From contig NZ_JTDI01000001.1 of the NCBI RefSeq assembly GCF_000802225.1, positions 1,037,489 to 1,101,488 of the forward strand: a stretch of 64,000 bases of DNA, read 5' to 3'. Each line of letters opens with the position of its first letter. Position 1 is the stretch's first letter. The notes beneath the pieces were generated by a model. The model had not been told where the DNA came from. It worked only from the letters and a program-made list of their open reading frames with translations, and made no database searches. Position numbers and translations under genes: made by a program. This DNA comes from Novosphingobium malaysiense (GTDB lineage: Bacteria > Pseudomonadota > Alphaproteobacteria > Sphingomonadales > Sphingomonadaceae). Positions 32,413 to 41,119 of this stretch are shown here, in pieces.

Positions 32413-34412
32413 TGGCCACCCATACTGACCTTTCCAACCTGATCTGGGAAATCGCTAACCTTCTGCGCGGTCCCTATCGCCCTCCGCAGTACGAACGTGT
32501 CATGCTGCCGCTGGTCGTCCTGCGCCGCTTCGATTGCGTTCTGGCCGATACGAAAGAAGCGGTAGTGGCCGAGGCCAAGCGTCGCGAGGGCAGCAAGATT
32601 CAGGGCGATGCGCTCGACAGCAAACTGAACCAGGTGGCTGGCCATCGCTTCCACAACCGCGCGCCATATGATTTCAGGAAGCTGCTCGGCGATCCGGATA
32701 ACATCAACCAACACCTGCAAACCTACATAAATGGCTTTTCCGCCAACGTCCGGAAGATCTTCGAGTACTTCGAATTCACCGCCGAGATTGAACGGATGCA
32801 CGAGGCAGGCATCCTGTTCCTGATCGTGAAGGAGATTGCTGGCGTCGATCTACACCCCAACAAGGTCAAGAATGACCAGATGGGGCTTCTTTTCGAGAAC
32901 CTGATCCGGCGATTCAATGAACTAGCCAACGAAACGGCGGGCGATCACTTTACGCCGCGTGAAGTCATCACGCTGATGGTCGATCTCTTGTTCATTGAGG
33001 ATGATGCGCTGTTCCAGCAATCCGCCGCTGTGAAAACGATGCTCGATCCAGCGTGCGGCACGGGCGGAATGCTGGCTGAGGCGCAGTCCTATATGCGCAG
33101 CCACGGAGCCGCTGCGAAGCTTTATGTCTACGGCCAGGACTACAACAAGCGCGCTTTCGCCACCGCCGCCTCCGACATGCTGATGAAGCAGGTTGACCAC
33201 AATGGGCACGGCGAGAACATCCAGTTTGGCGACACCTTCACCGATGACAAGTTCGAGGGCCACAAGTTTGACTATTTCATCGCCAATCCGCCATTTGGAG
33301 TGGATTGGAAGAAGCAGCAGAAGGACATCGTGGCGGAGCATGAGCGCGGCAAGTCCGGCCGCTTTCATGCTGGCCTGCCACGCGTAAACGATGGATCGTT
33401 GCTGTTCCTCCAGCACATGATTTCAAAGTTTGAAGACGTTGACCCTGCAAACAACAAGCACGGTTCGCGCGCCGCCATCGTCTTCAGCGGTTCGCCCTTG
33501 TTCACCGGCGGCGCTGGCGGCGGCGAAAGCAACATCCGCAAGTGGATCATCGAAGAGGACATGCTGGAGGCGATCATCGCCCTGCCGGAACAGATGTTCT
33601 ACAATACCGGCATTGGCACCTACATCTGGATCGTTACCAACCGGAAGGCGAAGGCCCGCAAGGGCAAGATCCAGCTGGTCGACGCGCGCGATACCTGGAT
33701 TCCCATGCGCCGCAGCCAGGGCGACAAGCGGCGCAAGATCGGTGAAGGCCCGGCACTCCCCGGCGATGATCGTACAGACGAGCCAGACCAGATTGCCGAC
33801 ATCGTTCGCCGCTACGGCCAGTTTGTCCAGGGCGAGCAGTCCAAGATCTTCGACAACGATGATTTCGGCTACACCCGCGTCACAGTCGAGCGGCCTTTGC
33901 GGCTGCGTTATCAGATGACGGTAGAGGACAAGGCGCGCTTCCTCGATGCCGCACCGCACCTGCTCGACGATATTCAGGCCATAGACAAGGAGCTTGGCCG
34001 CGAACCGCTGATGGACTGGAACGCCGCGTCCAAGGCCATTGAACGCATTCTGAAGCAGCGCGGATCGAAGTGGCGCGCGGCGGACGAAAAGCTGTTTCGC
34101 AGTGTGTTCACCACCAAGGATGCGGGCGCGGAGAAAGTACGGAAGGGCAAGGGCTTCGAGCCTGATCCCGATCTTCGCGATTTCGAGAACATCCCGCTCA
34201 AGGTCGATATCGAGGCCTTCTTCGCGCGAGAGGTCCTACCCCATGTGCCCGATGCCTGGATGGACCGGAGCAAGGACAAGGTGGGTTACGAAATCAATTT
34301 CAACCGCCATTTCTACAAGTTCACTCCGCCCCGTCCGCTGGCATTGATCGATGCCGAACTGAAGGAGGCGGAAGAGGAAATCTTGCGCCTCTTGCGGGAG
34401 GTGACAGAGTGA
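32412..34412 (+). CDS. hsdM: Type I restriction-modification methyltransferase subunit HsdM
   Basis: 666 residues. The N-terminal HsdM_N helical domain (LSNLIWEIANLLRGPYRPPQ) is followed by the N6-adenine methylase domain with motif I DPACGTGG at about residue 212 and motif IV NPPF at about 292, and FYNTGIGTYIWIVTNRK downstream. It methylates adenine in the target set by HsdS. It is longer than many HsdM proteins (about 500) through its C-terminal extension with a DUF-like region ending in the coiled segment LIDAELKEAEEEILRLLREV. The stop overlaps the GTG of hsdS (GTGA). Confidence 0.93.
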   Translation: MATHTDLSNLIWEIANLLRGPYRPPQYERVMLPLVVLRRFDCVLADTKEAVVAEAKRREGSKIQGDALDSKLNQVAGHRFHNRAPYDFRKLLGDPDNINQHLQTYINGFSANVRKIFEYFEFTAEIERMHEAGILFLIVKEIAGVDLHPNKVKNDQMGLLFENLIRRFNELANETAGDHFTPREVITLMVDLLFIEDDALFQQSAAVKTMLDPACGTGGMLAEAQSYMRSHGAAAKLYVYGQDYNKRAFATAASDMLMKQVDHNGHGENIQFGDTFTDDKFEGHKFDYFIANPPFGVDWKKQQKDIVAEHERGKSGRFHAGLPRVNDGSLLFLQHMISKFEDVDPANNKHGSRAAIVFSGSPLFTGGAGGGESNIRKWIIEEDMLEAIIALPEQMFYNTGIGTYIWIVTNRKAKARKGKIQLVDARDTWIPMRRSQGDKRRKIGEGPALPGDDRTDEPDQIADIVRRYGQFVQGEQSKIFDNDDFGYTRVTVERPLRLRYQMTVEDKARFLDAAPHLLDDIQAIDKELGREPLMDWNAASKAIERILKQRGSKWRAADEKLFRSVFTTKDAGAEKVRKGKGFEPDPDLRDFENIPLKVDIEAFFAREVLPHVPDAWMDRSKDKVGYEINFNRHFYKFTPPRPLALIDAELKEAEEEILRLLREVTE

Positions 34413-35656
34413 GCAGCACGCAACAGCAAAACACGATGCGTCTTAAGTTCGCGGCGACCATCAACGATGAGGCATTGCCCGAAAACGTCGATCCGGACTT
34501 TGAGATCGCCTACATTGATATTGGCAACGTGGACTCCTCCGGGACAATCCATGAGATTGTTGATTACCGGTTCGAGGCGGCCCCAAGCCGCGCGCGCAGG
34601 ATCGTGCGGGATGGCGATATCATCATTTCCACCGTTCGCACCTACCTGCAAGCAATCGCCCCAATCATAGAGCCTCCCGAGAACCTGATTGTCTCGACCG
34701 GGTTCGCGGTCGTTCGTCCTCGTCCAGACCAGCTCGACCCGGGTTTTTGCCGTTATGCCGTTCGGGAACCTCGATTTCTGGCGGAAGTCGAAATGCGATC
34801 GACGGGCATCAGCTACCCTGCGATCAATGCGTCTGAAATCGGCGACATTGCGATTGCTTTGCCGGAACTGCCAATCCAGCGAAGAACTTCGGCATTTCTT
34901 GACGCGGAATTGGCCCAACTCGACACCCTGATCGAGGCCAAGGAGAAGCTGCTGGGCCTTCTGGCCGAAAAGCGGCGGACGCTGGTGGGAGAAGCGGTCA
35001 TGAGGGGGCTGGACCGCTCCGCCCCCTTGTGCCCCTCGGGCATCGACTGGCTCGGCGATATTCCGACGCATTGGGAGATCGAGCGTTCCCGCTGGCTGTT
35101 CAAAGAACGTGATGAACGGTCGGAAACCGGCGAAGAGGAAATGCTGACCGTTTCCCACATCACCGGCGTCACGCCCCGGTCCGAAAAAGACGTCAACATG
35201 TTCGAGGCAGAGACGACGGCAGGGTACAAGCTGTGCTTCACCGGTGACCTCGTCATCAACACGCTTTGGGCATGGATGGGCGCTATGGGCACGGCCCCGG
35301 TCGATGGCATCGTCAGCCCCGCCTATAACGTCTACACACCTGGCCCGCGCCTGCTACCAGCCTTTGTCGACGCACTCGTCCGCATCCCGGTCTTCGCGCA
35401 GGAAGTAACGCGATACTCGAAGGGCGTCTGGTCGTCCCGCCTGCGCCTGTACCCCGAAGGCTTTTTCGAAACCTTCTGGCCCGTGCCGCCGCTTGACGAA
35501 CAGGAAGCGATCGTTGCCTTCATTGCCGAGGAGCGCACCAAGATCGACAAGTTGGCAACTGCCACCGAACGCTCCATCGCCTTGCTGAAAGAACGCCGCA
35601 GCGCCCTGATCGCCGCCGCCGTCACCGGCCAGATAGATATTCCGGAGGCCGCATGA
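34409..35656 (+). CDS. hsdS: Type I restriction-modification specificity subunit HsdS
   Basis: 415 residues from GTG 34409, overlapping hsdM. It has two target-recognition domains separated by conserved helices: TRD1 ends in ELPIQRRTSAFLDAELAQLD followed by TLIEAKEKLLGLL, and TRD2 starts after SGIDWLGDIPTHWEIERSRW and ends in PPLDEQEAIVAFIAEERTKI then D-K-L. These duplicated helices are the HsdM-binding spacers. The protein defines a bipartite DNA target that cannot be deduced here. The stop overlaps the ATG of the downstream ATPase gene (ATGA at 35653-35656). Confidence 0.93.
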   Translation: MSSTQQQNTMRLKFAATINDEALPENVDPDFEIAYIDIGNVDSSGTIHEIVDYRFEAAPSRARRIVRDGDIIISTVRTYLQAIAPIIEPPENLIVSTGFAVVRPRPDQLDPGFCRYAVREPRFLAEVEMRSTGISYPAINASEIGDIAIALPELPIQRRTSAFLDAELAQLDTLIEAKEKLLGLLAEKRRTLVGEAVMRGLDRSAPLCPSGIDWLGDIPTHWEIERSRWLFKERDERSETGEEEMLTVSHITGVTPRSEKDVNMFEAETTAGYKLCFTGDLVINTLWAWMGAMGTAPVDGIVSPAYNVYTPGPRLLPAFVDALVRIPVFAQEVTRYSKGVWSSRLRLYPEGFFETFWPVPPLDEQEAIVAFIAEERTKIDKLATATERSIALLKERRSALIAAAVTGQIDIPEAA

Positions 35657-36921
35657 AGATTACCAAACTCGACGTTTCCGGACTGCGCGGCTTCGCCCAG
35701 GCAACCTTCGCGTTCGATCCTTCCTTCACGCTGCTGGTTGGCGTCAATGGCGTGGGCAAGAGCAGTGTGCTGGAAGCCCTGCGCATATCCCTGTCGCGCG
35801 TGCTGCCGAAGTTCACAGCCAGCCGCGCTGGTCCATTGGCGTTCTCCGGCGACGATATTCGGATCGGCAGTTCGGCCCTTTCCGTCCGGGCGGACTTCCA
35901 GTTTGGGGATGATCCCCGCCATTTCTTGATGCACGTACCCCGCGAACGCTATGCCAAGGGCGAGGAAGGTTCGGTGCGGTATGGTGTTATCGAAACACCG
36001 GAACGCGAAGAAATGTCGCAGCCGTGGCCCAAGGAGGACAAGGCGGCAGAGCAGCCGCTTGGCTTGTACTTCGGAATCCGCCGCTCCCATCCCACCGATG
36101 CGCAGGCGAAAATAGGCCAGACGCGCGGCGGTCAGGCTGCGGCCTACGCCGACGCGCTCTCAGATGTCCGCGCCCTGCATCTTGCAGACATGGCTTCTTG
36201 GATTTTGGCGCAAGAAGCACTGGCTGGGGAATTGCCGCGTGCAAGGATGCATCTGGAAGCGCTGAAGTCCGCTGTTGCGCGATTTCTGCCGACATGTACT
36301 GGTCTGCGGGCGATCGGTGACGAAGAAAGGCCGCGCCTGCTGATCACCAAGGGCGATACCGAACTGGACGTTCGCTTCCTGTCGGAGGGGGAGCGCGGTA
36401 TGCTTACGCTCGCTCTCGACCTTGCCCGCCGCCTATCGCAAGCAAACCCCGGCCTTGACGATCCCGTTCGCGATGGCGTGGCCGTTGTGCTCATCGACGA
36501 GCTAGACATGCATATGCATCCCACCTGGCAACGGCAGATTTCCGCCCTCCTTACTGAAACCTTCTGCAGCTGCCAGTTTATCGCTTCCAGCCACTCTCCC
36601 CAAATCATTGGTGAAACGCAGCCAAATCAGTTGATCTTGCTGAGGCAAATCGATGGCAAAGTGGTCCCCGAGCAATGTGGGCAAGCATATGGCCTGGACA
36701 CAAACTACGTCCTCGAACAGATTATGGAAACGCCGTCACGTCCAGCACCTGTGCGTGCTGCTATCGATGCTGTTGAGGAAGCGCTCGATGAGGCCGACCT
36801 TGATCTTGCTCGCGAGAAGTTAGCCGACCTACGCCGTTTGCAACACGGTGATGACCCGACTTCTGCAGGTCTCGAAGCAGCCATCAACAATCTCGAAGCC
36901 TTGGCCGATGAGGCAGATTAG
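35653..36921 (+). CDS. ptuA: Septu ATPase PtuA-like (AAA/ABC-type, SMC-like)
   Basis: 422 residues. Walker A GVNGVGKS at 30-37; an ABC-type signature region LSEGERGMLTLALDLARRL near 240; Walker B VAVVLIDELDMHMHPTWQRQ near 275, followed by IASSHSPQIIG (switch/H-loop). This is the AAA_15/AAA_21 'old-like' architecture of PtuA. It is directly followed by an HNH protein of the PtuB type with a 14-bp overlap, and both lie between hsdS and hsdR. In Septu systems PtuA multimers regulate the nuclease PtuB through ATP binding. Assignment rests on motifs plus the partner gene. Confidence 0.78.
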   Translation: MKITKLDVSGLRGFAQATFAFDPSFTLLVGVNGVGKSSVLEALRISLSRVLPKFTASRAGPLAFSGDDIRIGSSALSVRADFQFGDDPRHFLMHVPRERYAKGEEGSVRYGVIETPEREEMSQPWPKEDKAAEQPLGLYFGIRRSHPTDAQAKIGQTRGGQAAAYADALSDVRALHLADMASWILAQEALAGELPRARMHLEALKSAVARFLPTCTGLRAIGDEERPRLLITKGDTELDVRFLSEGERGMLTLALDLARRLSQANPGLDDPVRDGVAVVLIDELDMHMHPTWQRQISALLTETFCSCQFIASSHSPQIIGETQPNQLILLRQIDGKVVPEQCGQAYGLDTNYVLEQIMETPSRPAPVRAAIDAVEEALDEADLDLAREKLADLRRLQHGDDPTSAGLEAAINNLEALADEAD

Positions 36922-37606
36922 AAAGCAGGCACCACCGGCCGCATTAACCGAATGGATTGCTGCCAATCAAACCGGACCGAATTGCGGTTATGGTTCTGTG
37001 AGCAGTGAATTGCGCAAGATCATTCGGACATCGCTCATTGCCGAACAGGGCGGACTCTGTGCTTACACCGGCAGAAAAATTGATGTCGATAGTTGCCACA
37101 TCGAACACCTGAAGCCGCAGGCCTACTGCCAAGGCTTAGAAGACGTTACATATCGCAACCTTGTAGCGGCAGTTCCAGCGCCCAACGCGCCAAAATTGCC
37201 ATACGGAGCGCAATTCAAAGATAACTGGCCTTCCGATGAAGAATCGGCGCTGTTTATCTCTCCGTTAAAAGATGGCTGTGCAGCGCGTTTTTCATACAAT
37301 TTCAGGGGTGAAATTCATCCTGCTAATGCCGCTGATGCAGCCGCAACCGAAACAATCAAGCGCCTTGGTTTGGATCATAGCATTCTGGTGAGCTTCCGCC
37401 GCGAAGCGATCAATCGAACTCTTCAAGCGCCCAAGAAGGGTACGGCATCGCTCGATCCCAAGGCCGCCCGACGAAGGTTGGACGGCTTGCGGCAGAAAGA
37501 TTTAGGCACGGAACCTCTTGAGCCATTTTCCTTCGCATTGATCAATGCTTTAGAAAAGCACATCAATCGGATCCAGAAAATTAGCGCGAAGAAGAAAAAA
37601 GTATGA
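36908..37606 (+). CDS. ptuB: Septu HNH nuclease PtuB-like (TIGR02646-like)
   Basis: 232 residues from ATG 36908, inside the end of ptuA; the alternative upstream ATG at 36848 encodes an unrelated tail. It opens with MRQIRKQAPPAALTEWIAAN, the 'pi.k.ppp.L' start of retron/Septu HNH proteins. The catalytic block is CAYTGRKIDVDSCHIEHLKP followed by YRNLVAAV (Cys51, His64, Glu66, His67, Asn84), an HNH fold in which the second zinc-type Cys of CAYC is Thr. The C-terminal half contains IKRLGLDHSILVSFRREAIN, typical of PtuB. It is probably a DNase licensed by PtuA. The stop overlaps the hsdR start (ATGA). Confidence 0.8.
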   Translation: MRQIRKQAPPAALTEWIAANQTGPNCGYGSVSSELRKIIRTSLIAEQGGLCAYTGRKIDVDSCHIEHLKPQAYCQGLEDVTYRNLVAAVPAPNAPKLPYGAQFKDNWPSDEESALFISPLKDGCAARFSYNFRGEIHPANAADAAATETIKRLGLDHSILVSFRREAINRTLQAPKKGTASLDPKAARRRLDGLRQKDLGTEPLEPFSFALINALEKHINRIQKISAKKKKV

Positions 37607-40600
37607 AACCAGCTCGCCACACTGAAGAGGCTTTCGAGATCGTGGTCGAGAGCGTGTTGTTGGCGAATGGCTACACCTCGATTGCATCGGATCAGTTCGA
37701 CCGTGCGTCTGCTATTTTCCCTGATCCAGTTATCGACTTCATCTGCGCTACCCAGCCCCGTGAATGGAAGGCTCTTGAAGCCTTGCACGGCGACAAGACG
37801 CGCGACCAGGTACTTGCAGATCTGGTTAAATGGATTGATGCCAACGGCTCCCTTGCTACGCTTCGGCACGGCTTCAAATGCTACGGCAAGACCCTCCGCG
37901 TAGCCACGTTCAAGGCGGCCCATGATCTGAACGCAGAGCTGGAGGCACGATACGCCGCGAACGTCGTCAGCGTCACGCGCCAGCTTCGCTACTCGCTCAG
38001 CAACGATAACGAACTTGACCTGGCGCTGAGCGTCAACGGTATCCCGGTGATTTCGGTCGAGCTGAAAAACGCTATGACGAAATCGACCGTTGAGGATGCC
38101 ATTCGCCAGTACCGCCGCGACCGCGATCCTCGAGAACCGATTTTCGAGTTCAAGCGGCGGATACTCGCGCATTTCGCAGTCGATACCGATGCGGTCTTCA
38201 TGACGACGCGGTTGGCCGGTCCAGCCACGCACTTCCTGCCTTTCAATCGCGGCAATGAGGGTGGCGCAGGCAATCCTCCTGACCCGAATGGCCGAAGCTA
38301 TCGTACGGCTTATCTGTGGGAAGAAGTTCTTCAGCGTGACAGCCTGCTCGATCTGCTGGCCCGCTTCATCCATTTACAGGTGGAAGAAAAACGCGACGAC
38401 GCGGGCCGGAAGGTCAAGAAGGAAACCCTCATATTCCCGCGCTACCATCAGCTTGAGGCCGTCCGCGATCTGGTGGAGCGGGCCAAGTCCGAAGGCCCAG
38501 GCAACAATTATCTGATCGAGCATTCAGCGGGCAGCGGCAAGAGCAACACCATCGGCTGGCTTACCCACCGCCTTGCGTCGCTGCACGACAGCGCCAATGA
38601 CCGCGTGTTCGACAGCGTCATTGTCATCACAGATCGCGTGGTGCTCGACAAGCAGTTGCAGGACACGATCTACCAGTTCGAGCACAAGCACGGGGTGGTG
38701 CAGAAGATCGACGACAATTCCCGGCAGTTGGCGGAAGCTCTGGAAAGCTCCGTGCCCATCATCATCACGACCTTGCAGAAGTTCCCGTTTGTCTCGCGTC
38801 AGCTGATCCGGCTGGCGGAAGAGCGGGGGGACGATGGTGACGGGGTGCTCAAGACCCGGAATTTTGCGGTTATCATCGATGAGGCGCACAGCTCACAGGG
38901 CGGTGAAGCCTCGACGGACCTGAAGGAAGTCCTCGGTGGCCAGCGGCTGCGCGAAGAGGCGCAGCGCTACATGGTCGAGAACGACAGCGCCGGCGAGGAT
39001 GAGCTGTTCCGCAGCATGGCTAAGCGCGGTCGTCAGGCAAATATCAGCTTCTTCGCATTCACCGCGACGCCGAAGCACAAGACATTGGCGGTGTTTGGCA
39101 ATGGCGGAAAGCCGGCCCACCGCTACACTATGCGCCAGGCTATTGAGGAGGGTTTCATCCTCGATGTCCTCAAGCACTATACCACCTACGCCACCTATTT
39201 CCGGCTGTTGAAGGCCAGTGACGACGATCCAAACGTGGTCAGGAAAAAGGCGGCACTGGCTCTAGCGCGTTTCCTGAAGCTGCATCCGCACAATATCGCC
39301 CAGAAGACCGAGGTGATGGTCGAGCATTTCCATGCGGCCACTCAGCACAAGGTTGGTGGCCGCGCCAAAGCCATGGTCGTTACCGGCTCTCGGCTTGAAG
39401 CAGTGCGGTACAAGCAGCGTTTTGACGCCTACATCAAGGCGAAGGGCTACGCGATCAAATCGCTCGTCGCGTTCTCAGGTGCAGTTCCCGACGACAAGCT
39501 CCCCGATGTCACCTACACCGAAGAGGCGATGAATCTTGGCGTACGTGAAAAGGAACTGCCCGATGTCTTCGCCACGTCCGAATATCAGGTCTTGCTCGTA
39601 GCAGAGAAATATCAGACCGGATTTGACCAGCCGCTTCTCCACACAATGTATGTCGACCGACGGCTTTCTGGCATCCAAGCCGTACAGACCTTGTCCCGGT
39701 TGAATCGAACTCACCCTTTCAAGGAAGACACGTTCATTCTCGATTTCGTGAACGACCGGACCGAGATCCAGAAGGCCTTCAAGAGCTATTACGAAGGCGC
39801 AGAGATCGGCGAGGAAGTCGACCCAAACCGAATGTATCAGATCAAAGTCGAACTGGATTCGAGCGGCATATACGCCCTGAGCGATGTCGAGCTTTTCTCA
39901 GACGTATACTTCAAACCAAAATTGAAACAGAGCCCTGCCGATCATCAGAAGTTGAATGCCATTATCGATCGGCCAGTATCCAATTTTTCCGACCTTGTAA
40001 GAGACGATCCGGCAGAGGCCGAGGTATTACGCGGAAAGATCCTCGCATTTGGCAGTCTGTACGGCTTTCTTAGTCAGATTATTCCCTATCAGGACTCTGA
40101 CCTGGAAAAATTGTACGTCTTCCTGCGCCATCTGGCTTCGAAGCTGCCAAAGAAGGGAGGCAGCCAATCCTACCAGTTCAACGACGAGGTCAGGCTTGAT
40201 TACTATCGCCTTCAAAAGGTCAGCGAGGGTTCAATCAGCCTCTCTGAAGGGGCTGCCAATAAACTCGATGGGCCATCTTCTGTTGGATCGCAGATAGCGC
40301 GTGAGGAAGAAGTACCTCTTTCCCGGCTGATTGATGTCGTGAATGATCGCTTTGGAACCGATTTCAACAATGCCGATCAGCTGTTCTTCGATCAGATCGT
40401 CGAGGCCGCGATGGCCGATGCCAATTTGCGGCAAGCCGCTATTGCAAACCCAGGTGAAAAATTCGAGCTGTTGTTCAAGAATCTGCTCGAAGCTCTGTTT
40501 GTCGAGCGCATGGATCAGAATGAAGAGATTTTTGCTCGGTTCATGAATGACAAAGCTTTCCAAGGCCTTGTCACAAACTGGCTTGCGACGGAAGCCTACG

Positions 40601-40617
40601 AGAAGTTGAGAAAATAA
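37603..40617 (+). CDS. hsdR: Type I restriction endonuclease subunit HsdR
   Basis: 1004 residues. The N-terminal nuclease domain has LDLALSVNGIPVISVELKNA (D...E-x-K, about residues 139-156). SF2 translocase motifs follow: HSAGSGKSNTIGWL (motif I, about 307), VIVITDRVVLDKQLQDTI, IIIDEAHSSQGG spelled VIIDEAHSSQ (motif II, about 424), FFAFTATPKHKTL (motif III), TGFDQPLLHTMYVDRRL and VQTLSRLNRTHPFKEDTFIL (motifs V-VI). It translocates and cleaves unmodified DNA in complex with HsdM and HsdS. It is coupled to ptuB by an ATGA overlap and is the last gene of the six-gene operon. Confidence 0.94.
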   Translation: MKPARHTEEAFEIVVESVLLANGYTSIASDQFDRASAIFPDPVIDFICATQPREWKALEALHGDKTRDQVLADLVKWIDANGSLATLRHGFKCYGKTLRVATFKAAHDLNAELEARYAANVVSVTRQLRYSLSNDNELDLALSVNGIPVISVELKNAMTKSTVEDAIRQYRRDRDPREPIFEFKRRILAHFAVDTDAVFMTTRLAGPATHFLPFNRGNEGGAGNPPDPNGRSYRTAYLWEEVLQRDSLLDLLARFIHLQVEEKRDDAGRKVKKETLIFPRYHQLEAVRDLVERAKSEGPGNNYLIEHSAGSGKSNTIGWLTHRLASLHDSANDRVFDSVIVITDRVVLDKQLQDTIYQFEHKHGVVQKIDDNSRQLAEALESSVPIIITTLQKFPFVSRQLIRLAEERGDDGDGVLKTRNFAVIIDEAHSSQGGEASTDLKEVLGGQRLREEAQRYMVENDSAGEDELFRSMAKRGRQANISFFAFTATPKHKTLAVFGNGGKPAHRYTMRQAIEEGFILDVLKHYTTYATYFRLLKASDDDPNVVRKKAALALARFLKLHPHNIAQKTEVMVEHFHAATQHKVGGRAKAMVVTGSRLEAVRYKQRFDAYIKAKGYAIKSLVAFSGAVPDDKLPDVTYTEEAMNLGVREKELPDVFATSEYQVLLVAEKYQTGFDQPLLHTMYVDRRLSGIQAVQTLSRLNRTHPFKEDTFILDFVNDRTEIQKAFKSYYEGAEIGEEVDPNRMYQIKVELDSSGIYALSDVELFSDVYFKPKLKQSPADHQKLNAIIDRPVSNFSDLVRDDPAEAEVLRGKILAFGSLYGFLSQIIPYQDSDLEKLYVFLRHLASKLPKKGGSQSYQFNDEVRLDYYRLQKVSEGSISLSEGAANKLDGPSSVGSQIAREEEVPLSRLIDVVNDRFGTDFNNADQLFFDQIVEAAMADANLRQAAIANPGEKFELLFKNLLEALFVERMDQNEEIFARFMNDKAFQGLVTNWLATEAYEKLRK

Positions 40618-40720
40618 CCAGTAAATCAATGCGTGACTGGTGCAGGCATTGTGAAACACTGATGTCTCTCAAGAACTCTGGCCTCGCCTGAATGAGATGT
40701 GGATCATCTATAGCTCGGGA

Positions 40721-40738
40721 TACACGGCGGATACACAG
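40721..40738. repeat. Integrase arm-type repeat, right end
   Basis: TACACGGCGGATACACAG, the counterpart of 18636-18654, lying 85 bp inside attR. Together with the preceding bases it contains two GGATACAC units 11 bp apart. Confidence 0.5.
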
Positions 40739-40775
40739 ACCTTCGCCGGCGCGCGCCCAAATTCCTGGCTTGAGT

Positions 40776-40798
40776 GAAAAACCGCGCTTTTCCGCGGT
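40776..40798 (-). terminator. Rho-independent terminator following the tRNA-Val 3' fragment
   Basis: On the minus strand: ACCGCG, GAAAAG loop, CGCGGT, then TTTT. It follows the CCA end of the tRNA fragment by seven bases, as expected for the terminator of an element-borne tRNA 3' end. Confidence 0.65.
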
Positions 40799-40804
40799 CT
40801 GTAA

Positions 40805-40857
40805 TGGTGGGCGGTGAGGGGCTCGAACCCCCGACCCTCTCGGTGTAAACGAGATGC
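40805..40857 (-). other. tRNA-Val(UAC) 3' fragment (anticodon arm to CCA), no 5' half
   Basis: Read on the minus strand: GCATCTCG, anticodon loop TTTACAC (anticodon TAC), CGAGAGGGTC, a good T-arm (GGGGG, TTCGAGC, CCCTC) and ACCGCCCACCA. The acceptor 5' strand (expected GGGCGGT) and D-arm are absent: upstream the sequence is unrelated. It is therefore not a functional tRNA but the att-associated 3' end, either of this element or of a neighbour. Confidence 0.75.
40823..40849. repeat. attR: right direct repeat of the integrated element
   Basis: 26 of 27 bp match 18473-18499 in the same orientation, including the 19-bp identical core ccgaccctctcggtgtaaa, within the tRNA-Val 3' fragment. The pair delimits about 22.4 kb containing integrase, AlpA-like, primase and the defence genes. 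Confidence 0.7.
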
Positions 40858-40930
40858 CTGCAATCAAAGCGACGCATTTTCGTCATTCGACAGAAAAACA
40901 ATACAAGATCAAAACGCAAAATTGCGATCC

Positions 40931-40951
40931 TTGCTGACCATTTGCTGACCA
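40931..40951. repeat. Tandem TTGCTGACCA repeats outside attR
   Basis: Two exact copies (40931-40940 and 40942-40951) one helical turn apart, about 80 bp right of attR. They differ from this element's own GGATACAC arms and look like binding sites of another recombinase. The surrounding 40858-41119 holds no gene. Confidence 0.45.
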
Positions 40952-41119
40952 CTTGTTGTCGTATGACGAAGCGTTGTCAGCCTAACGAAGGCTCGCACCA
41001 TTGTTGAAGGCGCCCCAGACGCAGCACCAAGGTTGGGAATTTGTATCCCGACCGCAGACCTCCCGTAATGTATGAGATGCCAGAAGCGACGAAGTGCAAG
41101 AATGCTCTTCAGGAGAAAC

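Noticed and set aside
35653..37606. A retron with PtuAB effectors
   Set aside because: No reverse transcriptase or msr/msd region is found in the window; the pair lies within hsd genes.
40805..40857. A complete tRNA-Val gene
   Set aside because: The acceptor 5' strand and D-arm are missing; only the 3' half is present.
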